Origin: UBA10365 sp041441915 | GTDB taxonomy: Bacteria > Pseudomonadota > Alphaproteobacteria > Rhodobacterales > Rhodobacteraceae | Direction: 5' to 3' | Length of the DNA: 15,033 nt | Assembly (NCBI GenBank): GCA_041441915.1 | Contig: JASDRS010000021.1 | Location: forward strand, 1-15,033 | In this document: positions 7,379 through 14,522 of the stretch, piece after piece | Layout: each line of letters begins with the position of its first letter | Position numbering within the stretch: the stretch's first letter is position 1 | Translations under genes and position numbers: made by a program | The notes under the pieces: model-generated | What the model saw: the letters and a program-made list of their open reading frames with translations, nothing else | Databases searched by the model: none | Told to the model about the DNA's origin: nothing

Positions 7379-7428
7379 ATTTTACCTTTGCTGTTCGTAT
7401 TGATCCAAATCATTTCGAAAGGTAAAAT
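7379..7428 (+). promoter_or_regulatory. 11-bp inverted repeat enclosing the dehydrogenase ribosome-binding site
   Basis: ATTTTACCTTT (7379-7389) and AAAGGTAAAAT (7418-7428) are perfect inverses with a 28-base loop. The right arm contains the only ribosome-binding site (AAAGG, 7418-7422) of the gene starting at 7429 and abuts its ATG. If transcription starts upstream of 7379, the mRNA hairpin would hide this site. If it starts inside the loop, the two arms are more likely half-sites of a DNA operator. Confidence 0.55.
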
Positions 7429-8190
7429 ATGTCACAACGCGTTTTGATCAGCGGCGCAGGATCGGGCATTGGTTATGCTATAGCTGAAGCTTTTTCCAGA
7501 GCTGGAGCGCAAGTTTGGGTGACCGATATCGACCAAGGCGCACTTGATAGCTGTCCACCATCTTGGCAGTGCAGTAGGGTCGACATGTCACAAGAATCTG
7601 AGGTGCTTGCGCTTTTCAGCGAGCTCAAATTTTCATGGAGCGGCCTAGATGTGCTTTGTTCAAATGCCGGTATCGCGGGCCCAACAGCCATGATTGAAAA
7701 TATGTCGCTTGAAGGGTTTCAAGCCTGTGTAAGAGTTAATCTGCAAGGCGCGTTTTTGGCCACTCGCGCGGCCGCGCCGATTATGAAAGAACAAAGATCG
7801 GGAGCTATTATTTACACATCGTCGACCTCGGGAATCAATGGGCACCCCAATCGCTCACCCTATGCGGCGGCTAAATGGGGCATCAATGGTTTGATGAAAA
7901 CTGTTGCGATGGAACTTGGGCCATTTAGCATTCGCGCCAATTCAATCTGCCCAGGTGCGGTTGAAGGGCCAAGGATAGAGCGGGTTTTGAAAAAAGAGGC
8001 TTTTCTTAAGGGCACAACCCGTGATGCCATCTATCAAGGTTATGCCGCGGGCACGTCCATGCGAAGCTTTGTTATGGCGCATGACGTGGCCAATATGGCT
8101 GTATTCTTAGGGTCAGATGGCGCGCGTATGGTGTCTGGTCAAATCATTGCGGTAGATGGCCATACCGAAAACCCAGACCCAAAAATCTAA
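7429..8190 (+). CDS. Short-chain dehydrogenase/reductase (classical SDR, FabG-like)
   Basis: NAD(P)-dependent oxidoreductase of 253 residues with the complete classical SDR set. The cofactor-binding glycine motif SGAGSGIG is at 8-15 and NAG at 79-81. The catalytic residues are Asn104, Ser132, Tyr145 and Lys149 (SPYAAAK), and the PG of CPGAVEG follows the catalytic region. Asp33 at the end of the second strand (VTDID) favours NAD(H) over NADP(H). The start ATG has AAAGG six bases upstream. It is divergent from the importer and probably acts on the imported compound or a product of it, but the substrate cannot be read from the sequence. Its stop lies 15 bases from the end of the convergent yacG, with no visible terminator between them. 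Confidence 0.92.
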   Translation: MSQRVLISGAGSGIGYAIAEAFSRAGAQVWVTDIDQGALDSCPPSWQCSRVDMSQESEVLALFSELKFSWSGLDVLCSNAGIAGPTAMIENMSLEGFQACVRVNLQGAFLATRAAAPIMKEQRSGAIIYTSSTSGINGHPNRSPYAAAKWGINGLMKTVAMELGPFSIRANSICPGAVEGPRIERVLKKEAFLKGTTRDAIYQGYAAGTSMRSFVMAHDVANMAVFLGSDGARMVSGQIIAVDGHTENPDPKI

Positions 8191-8205
8191 TCCAAGCCTA
8201 TTGAC

Positions 8206-8379
8206 TTATTGCATGGTCGGTTCTTCATCCGTGCCAATGGGGACTTCGTCTTCATCGGCATCGGGTGCAACCACATAGCTTTCAGTCAACCAGCGCCCCA
8301 AATCCACATCAGCGCATCTTTTTGAACAAAAGGGACGGTAGTTTTGAACTGGTCCTTTGGCGCAAATTGGGCAAGTCAT
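8206..8379 (-). CDS. yacG: DNA gyrase inhibitor YacG (small zinc-finger protein)
   Basis: A 57-residue protein that begins MTCPICAKG and continues YRPFCSKRCADVDLGRWL. The zinc ligands are visible as Cys3-x2-Cys6 and Cys18-x3-Cys22, and the DLGRWL segment is the family signature. YacG of E. coli binds GyrB and blocks DNA binding by gyrase. The acidic tail (DADEDEV and DEEP) is typical for alphaproteobacterial members. The ATG follows the RNase E/G stop by one base (TAA-A-ATG), so translation is probably coupled. It marks the end of the core-gene block against the accessory SDR and importer cassette. Confidence 0.93.
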   Translation of the reverse strand: MTCPICAKGPVQNYRPFCSKRCADVDLGRWLTESYVVAPDADEDEVPIGTDEEPTMQ

Positions 8380-8380
8380 T

Positions 8381-9427
8381 TTAAGCCCTCACCACTTCGT
8401 GCAGAGGCTGGCGGTCGCGTTTTCGTGCCAACTCATAAAGGCCAAGTGGCGTCCATCCGGCAAGCGAGGTTTCGGCTGCTTCGCCCTTAAATGCGGCGCG
8501 CAAGACCTGCTCTAAAATAGCACGGTCGCGTTTTGGCATGGGAGCAAAATCTACTACGACTTGACCTCCAAGGCCGCGGAGGCGCAATTGGCGCGGTAAA
8601 TCGCGTGCGGCGGCGATATTGACCTTTAGACTGGCCGCGGGTGACGTGTCGGGCCCGGTATTGATATCCACCGCCACCAAAGCGCGGGTGGGTTCAACCA
8701 CCATCGATCCGCCGGCGCCAAGCGGCACCACGGGCGTTAGTAGAACATCAATCGTATCAAGTACGCCGTGATCTTCCATCGCCGTAGCAGTTTGTTCTAC
8801 GGCATCAGGCTCAGGATCGGCCCAGTCGCGCCATGCTACCTCATGCGCCAGAGGGCCATCGACCAAAAGTTCAGGTGCGCCGACAATATCGGCCAACACA
8901 TTTTCTTCTAAGGCGCGCATATCGGCGATATCTTGGCGGATTTCGTCTATATCAGCGCTGGCACAGGCTGACCGTAATATAATTCCGATATCAGTACTTG
9001 CACCTACCATGCTGGCTTCGGCCAAGCTTTGCAATGTAATGCGCAGATCTTCGTCTTTGATTTTCCGCGAAATATTAGCCCCAGGCGCCCCGGGTGTGAT
9101 AATTACCAATCGGCTTTTGAACAAAAGTCGAGTGGTCACCGGCAAAGCCTTGCCGCTTTCGGCAAAGCCCGTAACTTGAACTAGTACCTTTTGCCCTGGA
9201 GCAAGCCCCGATAGTTGGCGCAAAAAGCCTGACATGGCATTTGGCATTTTCACAAATACGCCACCTTGCCCCTTAACCAGACGGTCAACCGTGGCGCGGT
9301 AAATCGCGCCTGCAAGCGGCGTGTCATCGTTGGGATCAATTAGCAAGTTTTGCAATTGCCCATCGACCATCAAGGCGGCCGCATCTTTGCCTTTGACCTG
9401 ACCCAACAGAATGACGCGCCCAATCAT
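8381..9427 (-). CDS. Short RNase E/G-family ribonuclease
   Basis: Endoribonuclease-type protein of 348 residues, much shorter than E. coli RNase G (489) or RNase E. An S1-like segment at about 38-100 is followed by the RNase H-like part and the catalytic DNase I-like part. The two metal-binding aspartates are visible as Asp254 (VAVDINTG) and Asp293 (VVVDFAPM). The zinc-link motif CPxCxGxG and the C-terminal small domain used for tetramer formation in RNase E are absent; the protein ends shortly after ARKRDRQPL. It is probably a natural short paralogue rather than a broken gene, since the frame is clean and both neighbours are coupled to it. The frame opens at 9679, inside maf. The ATG at 9427 is preferred because it overlaps the maf stop (ATGA) and has AAGGA just upstream. 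Confidence 0.88.
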   Translation of the reverse strand: MIGRVILLGQVKGKDAAALMVDGQLQNLLIDPNDDTPLAGAIYRATVDRLVKGQGGVFVKMPNAMSGFLRQLSGLAPGQKVLVQVTGFAESGKALPVTTRLLFKSRLVIITPGAPGANISRKIKDEDLRITLQSLAEASMVGASTDIGIILRSACASADIDEIRQDIADMRALEENVLADIVGAPELLVDGPLAHEVAWRDWADPEPDAVEQTATAMEDHGVLDTIDVLLTPVVPLGAGGSMVVEPTRALVAVDINTGPDTSPAASLKVNIAAARDLPRQLRLRGLGGQVVVDFAPMPKRDRAILEQVLRAAFKGEAAETSLAGWTPLGLYELARKRDRQPLHEVVRA

Positions 9428-10017
9428 GATATATCCTTTAAATATTTTACACCATGAACAGGAAAACCCGCTGTGGCCAATAGGGTTACCGTTTCGGCGA
9501 TTGGCAGGCCCGCAATGCCGCTGAACGAGCCTGAAATCCAGGGAATAAAGGCCGCAGCCAGGCCTTGAATGGCATAGCCACCCGCTTTGCCCTGCCATTC
9601 GCCACTTTGCAAATAGCTTTTCAGTTCCAAGTCTGATAGCCGTTTCATCTTTACCTGGCTGATTACTTCCCGCACCCAAATGCGGTCAGAGCGTTTGACG
9701 GCGATAGCGGTGATTACTTGATGACGCCTTCCGCCCAAGGCGAGTAGAAATTGGGCCGCTTCGTCTGCGTCTTGGGGCTTGCCCAATATACGCCGCCCCA
9801 AAGCCACGGTCGTGTCAGCGCACAGCACCACATCATCGGTCTCTGCCGCAATAGCCATAAGCTTTGCTCGGGCAATCCGTGTGCAGTAAACACGTGGCAA
9901 TTCGCCCTTTAGGGGGTTCTCGTCAATGTTGGGAGGCAGTATAGTGTCAGGAACAAGGCCGATCTGGGCCAAAATCCCGCGGCGTCGCGGGCTTGCAGAC
10001 CCTAGAATCAAACGCAT
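9424..10017 (-). CDS. maf: Maf-family nucleoside triphosphate pyrophosphatase (YhdE-like)
   Basis: House-cleaning enzyme that hydrolyses dTTP, UTP or modified nucleotides to monophosphates; 197 residues, normal length. Family motifs are SASPRR at 7-12, DE at 32-33, CADTTV around the catalytic Asp68, GKAGGYAIQG at 143-152 and GSFSGIAGLP at 163-172. The AGGYAIQG form points to the YhdE-type subgroup rather than the YceF (7-methyl-GTP) one. The ATG overlaps the infA stop by one base (TAATG) and its stop overlaps the RNase gene start by four bases, so it sits inside a coupled infA-maf-RNase-yacG unit. The last residues (HGVKYLKDI) match family ends. Confidence 0.95.
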   Translation of the reverse strand: MRLILGSASPRRRGILAQIGLVPDTILPPNIDENPLKGELPRVYCTRIARAKLMAIAAETDDVVLCADTTVALGRRILGKPQDADEAAQFLLALGGRRHQVITAIAVKRSDRIWVREVISQVKMKRLSDLELKSYLQSGEWQGKAGGYAIQGLAAAFIPWISGSFSGIAGLPIAETVTLLATAGFPVHGVKYLKDIS

Positions 10018-10235
10018 TATTTAAAGCGATAGTTGATGCGGCCTTTCGACAGGTCATAAGGGGTCATCTCAACCTGAACCTTATCGCCTGCCAACACACG
10101 AATGCGGTTTTTTCGCATTTTCCCCGCCATAACAGCGATCAATTCATGGCCATTTTCAAGCTCGACTTTAAATGTCGCGTTGGGCAAAAGTTCCTTCACA
10201 ACACCAGGGAATTCGAGAATGTCTTCTTTGGCCAT
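10017..10235 (-). CDS. infA: Translation initiation factor IF-1
   Basis: A 72-residue single S1/OB-fold protein that binds the ribosomal A site during initiation. It starts MAKEDILEFPGVVKELLPN and contains FKVELENGHELIAVMAGKMRKNRIRVLAGDKV, nearly invariant in alphaproteobacterial IF-1, and ends KGRINYRFK. The open frame extends to 10310, but the ATG at 10235 has GGAG five bases ahead and gives the universal N-terminus. It is the first gene of the infA-maf-RNase-yacG unit. The leader of about 100 bases contains a perfect palindrome CTTGAA-AA-TTCAAG (10298-10311). Confidence 0.98.
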   Translation of the reverse strand: MAKEDILEFPGVVKELLPNATFKVELENGHELIAVMAGKMRKNRIRVLAGDKVQVEMTPYDLSKGRINYRFK

Positions 10236-10332
10236 GTTTACTCCAATTGAGGTTGCGGCCGCGCAATCGCTACCATGGGGGTGAATGCACCTCAAAACTT
10301 GAATTTTCAAGGAAAAAATGATTTAGCGTGAA

Positions 10333-10361
10333 TTTTTAATTTTAATAAATTAAATTGTTAA
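10333..10361 (-). promoter_or_regulatory. Candidate promoter of infA unit
   Basis: On the minus strand TTAACA (10361-10356, five of six matches to TTGACA) is followed after 17 bases by TAAAAA (10338-10333). The surrounding 10321-10440 is very AT-rich and gene-free, as expected for a strong promoter ahead of a highly expressed translation factor. Confidence 0.35.
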
Positions 10362-10449
10362 GCTATTTTCTGGCCGCATTTTTGGATTTATTTGTCTGGT
10401 CTTAGGTGAATTTTTGTAGAATATTTTGAGTTTTGCATGAATTTTTTCC

Positions 10450-10498
10450 AAAAAAAGGGCTTAAGCTGGAACTTATGGGCCGAAACGGTCCTTTAAGC
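10450..10498 (-). terminator. Terminator-like structure at end of murA-to-phosphatase unit
   Basis: On the minus strand an outer stem (GCTTAA at 10498-10493 with TTAAGC at 10464-10459) encloses a hairpin GGACCG-TTT-CGGCCC (10491-10477) with one mismatch. The outer stem is followed by CC and seven T (10456-10450). The hairpin covers the last codons and the stop of the phosphatase gene. The unpaired part between the two stems makes it non-classical, but the T-run after a GC-containing stem supports factor-independent termination ahead of infA. Confidence 0.4.
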
Positions 10499-10919
10499 GA
10501 CTTAGAATTTGGTTGCGAGTTTGGCGGTAAGCAGCAAGCTTTTGCTCCCTCGCTTCGCTCAAACGGGTTGGTTCAGGAATGGGCCAATATTCTATATTTA
10601 AATGAAAAAGCCGGGTCAATTCCATAGCGCGGCGTTGGCTTGCGGGTGAAAGGGCAACAATAAGGTCAAAGCCCGAAAGATCATCGCCCCATTTTTGCAT
10701 CTCGTCAAAACTGCGTGATTGATGGCGGGCCAGTTCGATGCCCAGTTCTTGGCACACTGCGATTGAAAACCCGTCGATCTCCATATCATTGTAGACGCCA
10801 GCCGATTGCACATAGCAACTTTGGCCATAAAAATGTTTCATTAAGCCTTCGGCCATCGGCGAGCGCACGGCGTTATGATCACAGCAAAACAAGACCGATT
10901 GTGGAAGTGATCTGTCCAT
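10473..10919 (-). CDS. Low-molecular-weight protein-tyrosine phosphatase / ArsC-like family protein
   Basis: A 148-residue protein of the LMW phosphatase fold. The phosphate-binding loop is CDHNAVRS: nucleophile Cys13, Arg19 and Ser20, preceded by the strand VLFC. A second Cys12 lies beside it. The usual general-acid motif DP near the C-terminus is read here as WPIPEP, with Glu116 in the expected place of Asp. The family covers tyrosine phosphatases and arsenate reductases, and the role is not settled by sequence alone. The lack of an ars context and the placement in a core operon favour a phosphatase-like housekeeping role. The ATG lies one base after the UPF0262 stop (TAA-G-ATG), implying coupling. 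Confidence 0.88.
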   Translation of the reverse strand: MDRSLPQSVLFCCDHNAVRSPMAEGLMKHFYGQSCYVQSAGVYNDMEIDGFSIAVCQELGIELARHQSRSFDEMQKWGDDLSGFDLIVALSPASQRRAMELTRLFHLNIEYWPIPEPTRLSEAREQKLAAYRQTRNQILSRLKDRFGP

Positions 10920-10920
10920 C

Positions 10921-11397
10921 TTATCCCCAGTGCAACACGCAAATCAGCGTGAAAAGTCGGCGCGCGGTGTCTATGTCGACCTCGGCTTTGCCGGCGAGGC
11001 GATCTTGCAGTACCTTCGCGCCCTCATTATGAATGCCCCGCCGTGCCATATCGATGGCTTCGATCTGGCTGGGGGGCAAACGTTTGACAGCTTCGAAATA
11101 GCTTTCGCAGATTTGGAAATAATCTTTCACCACTTGGCGAAAGGGGCCAAGTGACAGGTGAAATTCTGATAGCCTTTCCTGAGATTCTCCGGTGATGTCA
11201 AAAGCTAAACGGCCTTCGCGAATGGCCAGAAGTAAGCGAAATGGCCCTGCATGTGAGGGCTTTTCGCCGTGTAGAGGCAGGGTAAAGGTGTTGTCCTCTA
11301 ATAGATCAAAGATAGCAACTTTGCGTTCTTGCTCGATCTCGGGCGTGGGGGCTACAAGGCCGCGTGTGTCGATGCAGATGTGACAGAGGCGGGTCAT
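10921..11397 (-). CDS. UPF0262 family protein
   Basis: Conserved alphaproteobacterial protein of unknown function, 158 residues. It is recognised by the start LCHICIDTRGL, the segment FTLPLHGEKPSHAGPFRLLLAIREGRLAFDI (cited in part), SLGPFRQVVKDYFQICESYFEAVK and the end DTARRLFTLICVLHWG. It looks cytoplasmic, with no signal peptide or membrane helix. The start overlaps the hisD stop by four bases (ATGA) and the stop is one base from the phosphatase start. The tight sandwich between hisD and the phosphatase is conserved in Rhodobacteraceae as I recall it, but does not reveal its job. Confidence 0.9.
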   Translation of the reverse strand: MTRLCHICIDTRGLVAPTPEIEQERKVAIFDLLEDNTFTLPLHGEKPSHAGPFRLLLAIREGRLAFDITGESQERLSEFHLSLGPFRQVVKDYFQICESYFEAVKRLPPSQIEAIDMARRGIHNEGAKVLQDRLAGKAEVDIDTARRLFTLICVLHWG

Positions 11398-12704
11398 GGG
11401 GCGTCCTCATTCAGCCGCGCAAGTCTTGCGCGCACGGAAAGGCCATGGGCTTCAAGATTTTCGGATATGGCAAGTCTTTCGGCCGCAGGGCCAATGGCGG
11501 CCAGGGCGGCGGGGCTCATACGGGCCAGTGTGGTACGCTTGACGAAATCTATTACTGATAGGCCACTCGAAAACCGTGCCGAACCATCTGTGGGCAGCAC
11601 GTGGTTGGGGCCTCCAATATAATCGCCAATTGCCTCGGGAGTAAAGGCACCAAGAAAGATTGCGCCGGCATGGGTTATCATTTGCGATAAAGCATCAGGG
11701 TCTTGGACCATCAGTTCCAGATGTTCGGGAGCGATTTTATTGGCAAGATCCGCGGCTTCGTCCAGATTATTTACCACAATTACTGCGCCATAGTTGCGCC
11801 ATGAGGCACCTGCAATGACGCGTCGCTCTAGGGTTACAAGTCGATTTTCAACGGCTTTTGCAACCTTTTGTCCCAAGCCTGCGTCGTTGGTGATTAGTAT
11901 TGATTGGGCGCTTTTGTCATGTTCGGCTTGTGATAAAAGATCAAGCGCGATCCAATCGGGGTCATTGTCGCCATCCGCGATGATGAGAATTTCCGAAGGG
12001 CCTGCTATCATATCAATGCCCACTTGGCCAAAAACCTGACGCTTGGCCGCTGCCACATATGCATTACCAGGCCCCGTAATCTTATCGACCGCTTGTATCG
12101 TTTCAGTCCCATAAGCCAAAGCGGCAATTGCTTGTGCGCCACCGATGCGGTAAATGCGATCAACCCCCGCTATTTGTGCGGCCAACAGCACTAAGGGGTT
12201 CACACACCCCCCTGGTGTTGGGCAACAGACCGACAGGTGCTTAACCCCAGCAACGCGAGCCGGAATGGCGTTCATTAAAACGGACGAGGGGTAAGAGGCC
12301 GTGCCGCCAGGGACATAAAGGCCAGCCGCCGAAACCGGTGTCCAACGCCAACCAAGGGTTGCACCAGCCGCGTCGGTCCAATTCGCGTCTTCGGGCAATT
12401 GGCGCGCATGATAGGCTTCAATGCGGCTTGCTGCCAATTCAAGGGCCGCGCGGTCTTCGGGAGACACTTTTGCAATTTCTGCCACGATTTCTTTGTCGCT
12501 AAAGGCCAAAGTATCTTGAGTCAGGGTTATGCTGTCAAAGCGTTTAGTCAAATCAATCACGGCTGAATCGCCGCGCGTGCGCACATCGGCAATAATTTTA
12601 GCTACGGCCAGATCAACATCGGGGGCATCTTCACGTTTCATGCCTAATAGGGCTTTGAACCTTCGATCAAAACCCGCATCATTTAAATTTAAAAATTGGG
12701 GCAT
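11394..12704 (-). CDS. hisD: Histidinol dehydrogenase
   Basis: Catalyses the last two steps of histidine synthesis, L-histidinol to L-histidinal to L-histidine, with two NAD and zinc. Length is 436 residues, standard for the family. Visible features are the NAD-binding GPGNAYVAAAK (211-221), the zinc ligands Gln259 and His262 (SQAEH), Asp361 and His420, and the catalytic pair Glu327-His328 (APEHLE). The signature IDMIAGPSEILIIAD is present at 230-244. GGAG lies five bases before the ATG. It stands apart from other his genes and is 66 bases downstream of DUF2948. A GC-rich hairpin (GGCGG/CCGCC) lies in that gap without a T-run. Confidence 0.98.
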   Translation of the reverse strand: MPQFLNLNDAGFDRRFKALLGMKREDAPDVDLAVAKIIADVRTRGDSAVIDLTKRFDSITLTQDTLAFSDKEIVAEIAKVSPEDRAALELAASRIEAYHARQLPEDANWTDAAGATLGWRWTPVSAAGLYVPGGTASYPSSVLMNAIPARVAGVKHLSVCCPTPGGCVNPLVLLAAQIAGVDRIYRIGGAQAIAALAYGTETIQAVDKITGPGNAYVAAAKRQVFGQVGIDMIAGPSEILIIADGDNDPDWIALDLLSQAEHDKSAQSILITNDAGLGQKVAKAVENRLVTLERRVIAGASWRNYGAVIVVNNLDEAADLANKIAPEHLELMVQDPDALSQMITHAGAIFLGAFTPEAIGDYIGGPNHVLPTDGSARFSSGLSVIDFVKRTTLARMSPAALAAIGPAAERLAISENLEAHGLSVRARLARLNEDAP

Positions 12705-12770
12705 GGCTACTCCGGCGGTTGCTCAGGGGCGGGTTAGGTCCTATGGGCGGTGGGCCGCCGATCAGATTTT

Positions 12771-13247
12771 CTATATGTCATGTTGGGGCATAAGCCCAGA
12801 TGGTGCCAAATAGGGCCGCGTCACATCGCGCAGCTGCGCCCCGATAGTTTCGACAAAAACTGCTATCCCCCCCCCCCCCGCCAATGACAAAGTAATAACA
12901 CCTGCACTGTCTTCACTTGCCAGCCATTGCAGAGTTAAAAGCGACAGCGGCGCAGCTTTATCGGCCAGATTAAGGCCCACGGTTTTGATTTGCATAACGT
13001 TAGAGATCACTAACAGGCTTTGCACCCGTTCAAATTGGCGTTTTTGCACTTTGGCAGCATTCACATCTTCCCAGCGAAAGCGATTAAGTAACAGGCTGAA
13101 TTTACGACTTTTACGGCTGTAAGAGCTTTGTGCTCGTGAAAAAATTGCATCTTGCAAGATTGCAGCTACCACTACCAAATCTTTTTGGTCTTCCGCCCCC
13201 AAAAACATTGGTGCTTCAAAAGCGTCTTCAAATCTTGCGTCTGCCAT
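12771..13247 (-). CDS. DUF2948 family protein containing a G13 tract
   Basis: Conserved alphaproteobacterial protein of unknown function, 158 residues. It is recognised by the N-terminal FEDAFEAPMFLGAEDQKDL type sequence, SRKFSLLLNRFRWED and the RVQSLLVISNV segment. The end reads RDVTRPYLAPSGLMPQHD, as expected for the family. No signal peptide or membrane helix is seen. The start overlaps the murA stop (TAATG). A run of 13 G on the coding strand encodes the end of Ala123 and Gly124-Gly127. In the length given here the frame is open and the C-terminus looks right. Loss of one G would create TAG directly after the run. Gain of one G would swap the last 31 residues for an unrelated tail of similar length. 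Confidence 0.88.
   Translation of the reverse strand: MADARFEDAFEAPMFLGAEDQKDLVVVAAILQDAIFSRAQSSYSRKSRKFSLLLNRFRWEDVNAAKVQKRQFERVQSLLVISNVMQIKTVGLNLADKAAPLSLLTLQWLASEDSAGVITLSLAGGGGIAVFVETIGAQLRDVTRPYLAPSGLMPQHDI
12867..12879. repeat. Homopolymer run of 13 C (G on the coding strand)
   Basis: Uninterrupted C13 on the plus strand inside the DUF2948 gene. Synonymous glycine codons are available, yet four consecutive GGG codons follow a GCG. Runs of this length slip during replication and are classic contingency sites, but they are also frequent sequencing-error sites. Confidence 0.95.
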
Positions 13248-14515
13248 TAGGATTTGATCCGGTCTATCTTAGCACCACAGGCGCGAAGCTTGTCTTCTAC
13301 ATGCTCATAACCACGGTCCAAATGATAGGCTCGAGACACTAAGGTTTCTCCCTCGGCCGCAAGTCCCGCCAGAATGAGCGACACCGAGGCGCGCAGATCC
13401 GTGGCCATCACAGGCGCCCCCTTTAGTCGAGATACGCCTGTCACATTGGCCACCCCACCTTGCACATTAATATTAGCCCCCATGCGAATTAATTCAGGCG
13501 CATGCATGAAGCGGTTTTCAAAAATACGCTCTTCCAACACAGATACTCCATCAGCGGTGCATAAAAGACCCATCATCTGAGCCTGCAAATCGGTCGGAAA
13601 TCCGGGGAAGGGGGCGGTGATCACGTCAACCGCCCGTACACGGTCGCCTCGCCGCGATACTTTAAGCCCCAACTCTGTCTCGGTGATCGAGACGCCCGCC
13701 GCGTCAAGTTTTTCGCAAAAGGCAGAGACTAAATCAATGCGCCCACCTAAAAGTTCGACCTCGCCGCCGCAAATGGCGGGGGCCAGCATATAGGTACCAA
13801 GTTCGATGCGGTCGGTGACCACAGGATGAGTAGCACCGTACAAACGATCAACGCCCTGAATTATCATGGTCGATGTACCCTCGCCATCAAGTTGTGCGCC
13901 CATACGACGCAAGCACTGGGCCAGATCTACAATTTCAGGTTCGCGCGCTACGTTTTTAAGCACTGTTGTGCCGCGGGCCAATGTAGCCGCCATAAGAGCA
14001 TTTTCCGTAGCCCCAACCGAGACGATTGGAAACTCATATACCGCTCCTTGCAAGCGCCCGCCCATGGCCTGAGCATGCACATACCCATCGCGTAAATCAA
14101 GCTCTGCGCCCATGGCGGCTAAGACTTTTAGGTGCAAATCTACGGGGCGAGCGCCAATGGCACAGCCACCGGGTAAAGATACAACCGCATGACCATCGCG
14201 CGCCAGCATCGGCCCCAGCACCAGAATTGATGCGCGCATTTTTCGCACTATATCATAATCAGCGTGATAATTGGTGATGTTGGCACTGGACAAAGCGAGC
14301 ACTTTGCCACTCTGCAAGCTTGTGACTTCGGCGCCCAAGGACTGCAACAGCTGCATCATGGTTGCAATATCTGATAGGCGAGGCGCATTTGTCAGCGTGA
14401 GTGGTTCCTCGGTCAGCAATGTGGCTGGCATCAATGTAAGGCAGGCATTCTTTGCTCCCGCGATTGGAATCACACCATTGAGCGTGCCGCCACCTTTGAT
14501 CAATATCGAATCCAT
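13247..14515 (-). CDS. murA: UDP-N-acetylglucosamine 1-carboxyvinyltransferase
   Basis: First committed enzyme of peptidoglycan precursor synthesis. It transfers enolpyruvate from PEP to UDP-GlcNAc in the cytoplasm. Length is 422 residues from the chosen start, normal. Key residues are Lys22 in IAGAKNA, the active-site Cys118 in LPGGCAIGARPVD (target of fosfomycin in sensitive enzymes) and Asp309 in FPTDLQAQ. The C-terminal LDRGYEHVEDKLRACGA is typical. The frame extends to a TTG at 14530, but the ATG at 14515 is preferred. It has AGAGG four bases ahead, overlapping the stop of the upstream small gene, and gives the family N-terminus MDSILIKGGG. The stop overlaps the DUF2948 start. Confidence 0.98.
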   Translation of the reverse strand: MDSILIKGGGTLNGVIPIAGAKNACLTLMPATLLTEEPLTLTNAPRLSDIATMMQLLQSLGAEVTSLQSGKVLALSSANITNYHADYDIVRKMRASILVLGPMLARDGHAVVSLPGGCAIGARPVDLHLKVLAAMGAELDLRDGYVHAQAMGGRLQGAVYEFPIVSVGATENALMAATLARGTTVLKNVAREPEIVDLAQCLRRMGAQLDGEGTSTMIIQGVDRLYGATHPVVTDRIELGTYMLAPAICGGEVELLGGRIDLVSAFCEKLDAAGVSITETELGLKVSRRGDRVRAVDVITAPFPGFPTDLQAQMMGLLCTADGVSVLEERIFENRFMHAPELIRMGANINVQGGVANVTGVSRLKGAPVMATDLRASVSLILAGLAAEGETLVSRAYHLDRGYEHVEDKLRACGAKIDRIKS

Positions 14516-14522
14516 TTTGCCT

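Larger units (their letters stand above)
6927..7428. other. AT-rich divergent intergenic region, 502 bp
   Basis: It separates the importer operon (minus) from the dehydrogenase (plus). It holds the entries listed separately: two palindromes near the transporter side and the inverted repeat at the dehydrogenase start. It also holds TGTTAACA (7203-7210) inside a weak stem AAAAGC/GCTTTT (7193-7198 and 7220-7225), and a very AT-rich stretch around 7141-7275. A 32-codon frame (7277-7375, plus) ends just before the inverted repeat but has no ribosome-binding site. I see no RNA gene. Confidence 0.6.

Noticed and set aside
9428..9679. N-terminal extension of the RNase E/G frame across maf
   Set aside because: The extra 84 residues are out-of-frame maf sequence rich in Cys and Trp. 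The ATG at 9427 has a ribosome-binding site and overlaps the maf stop.
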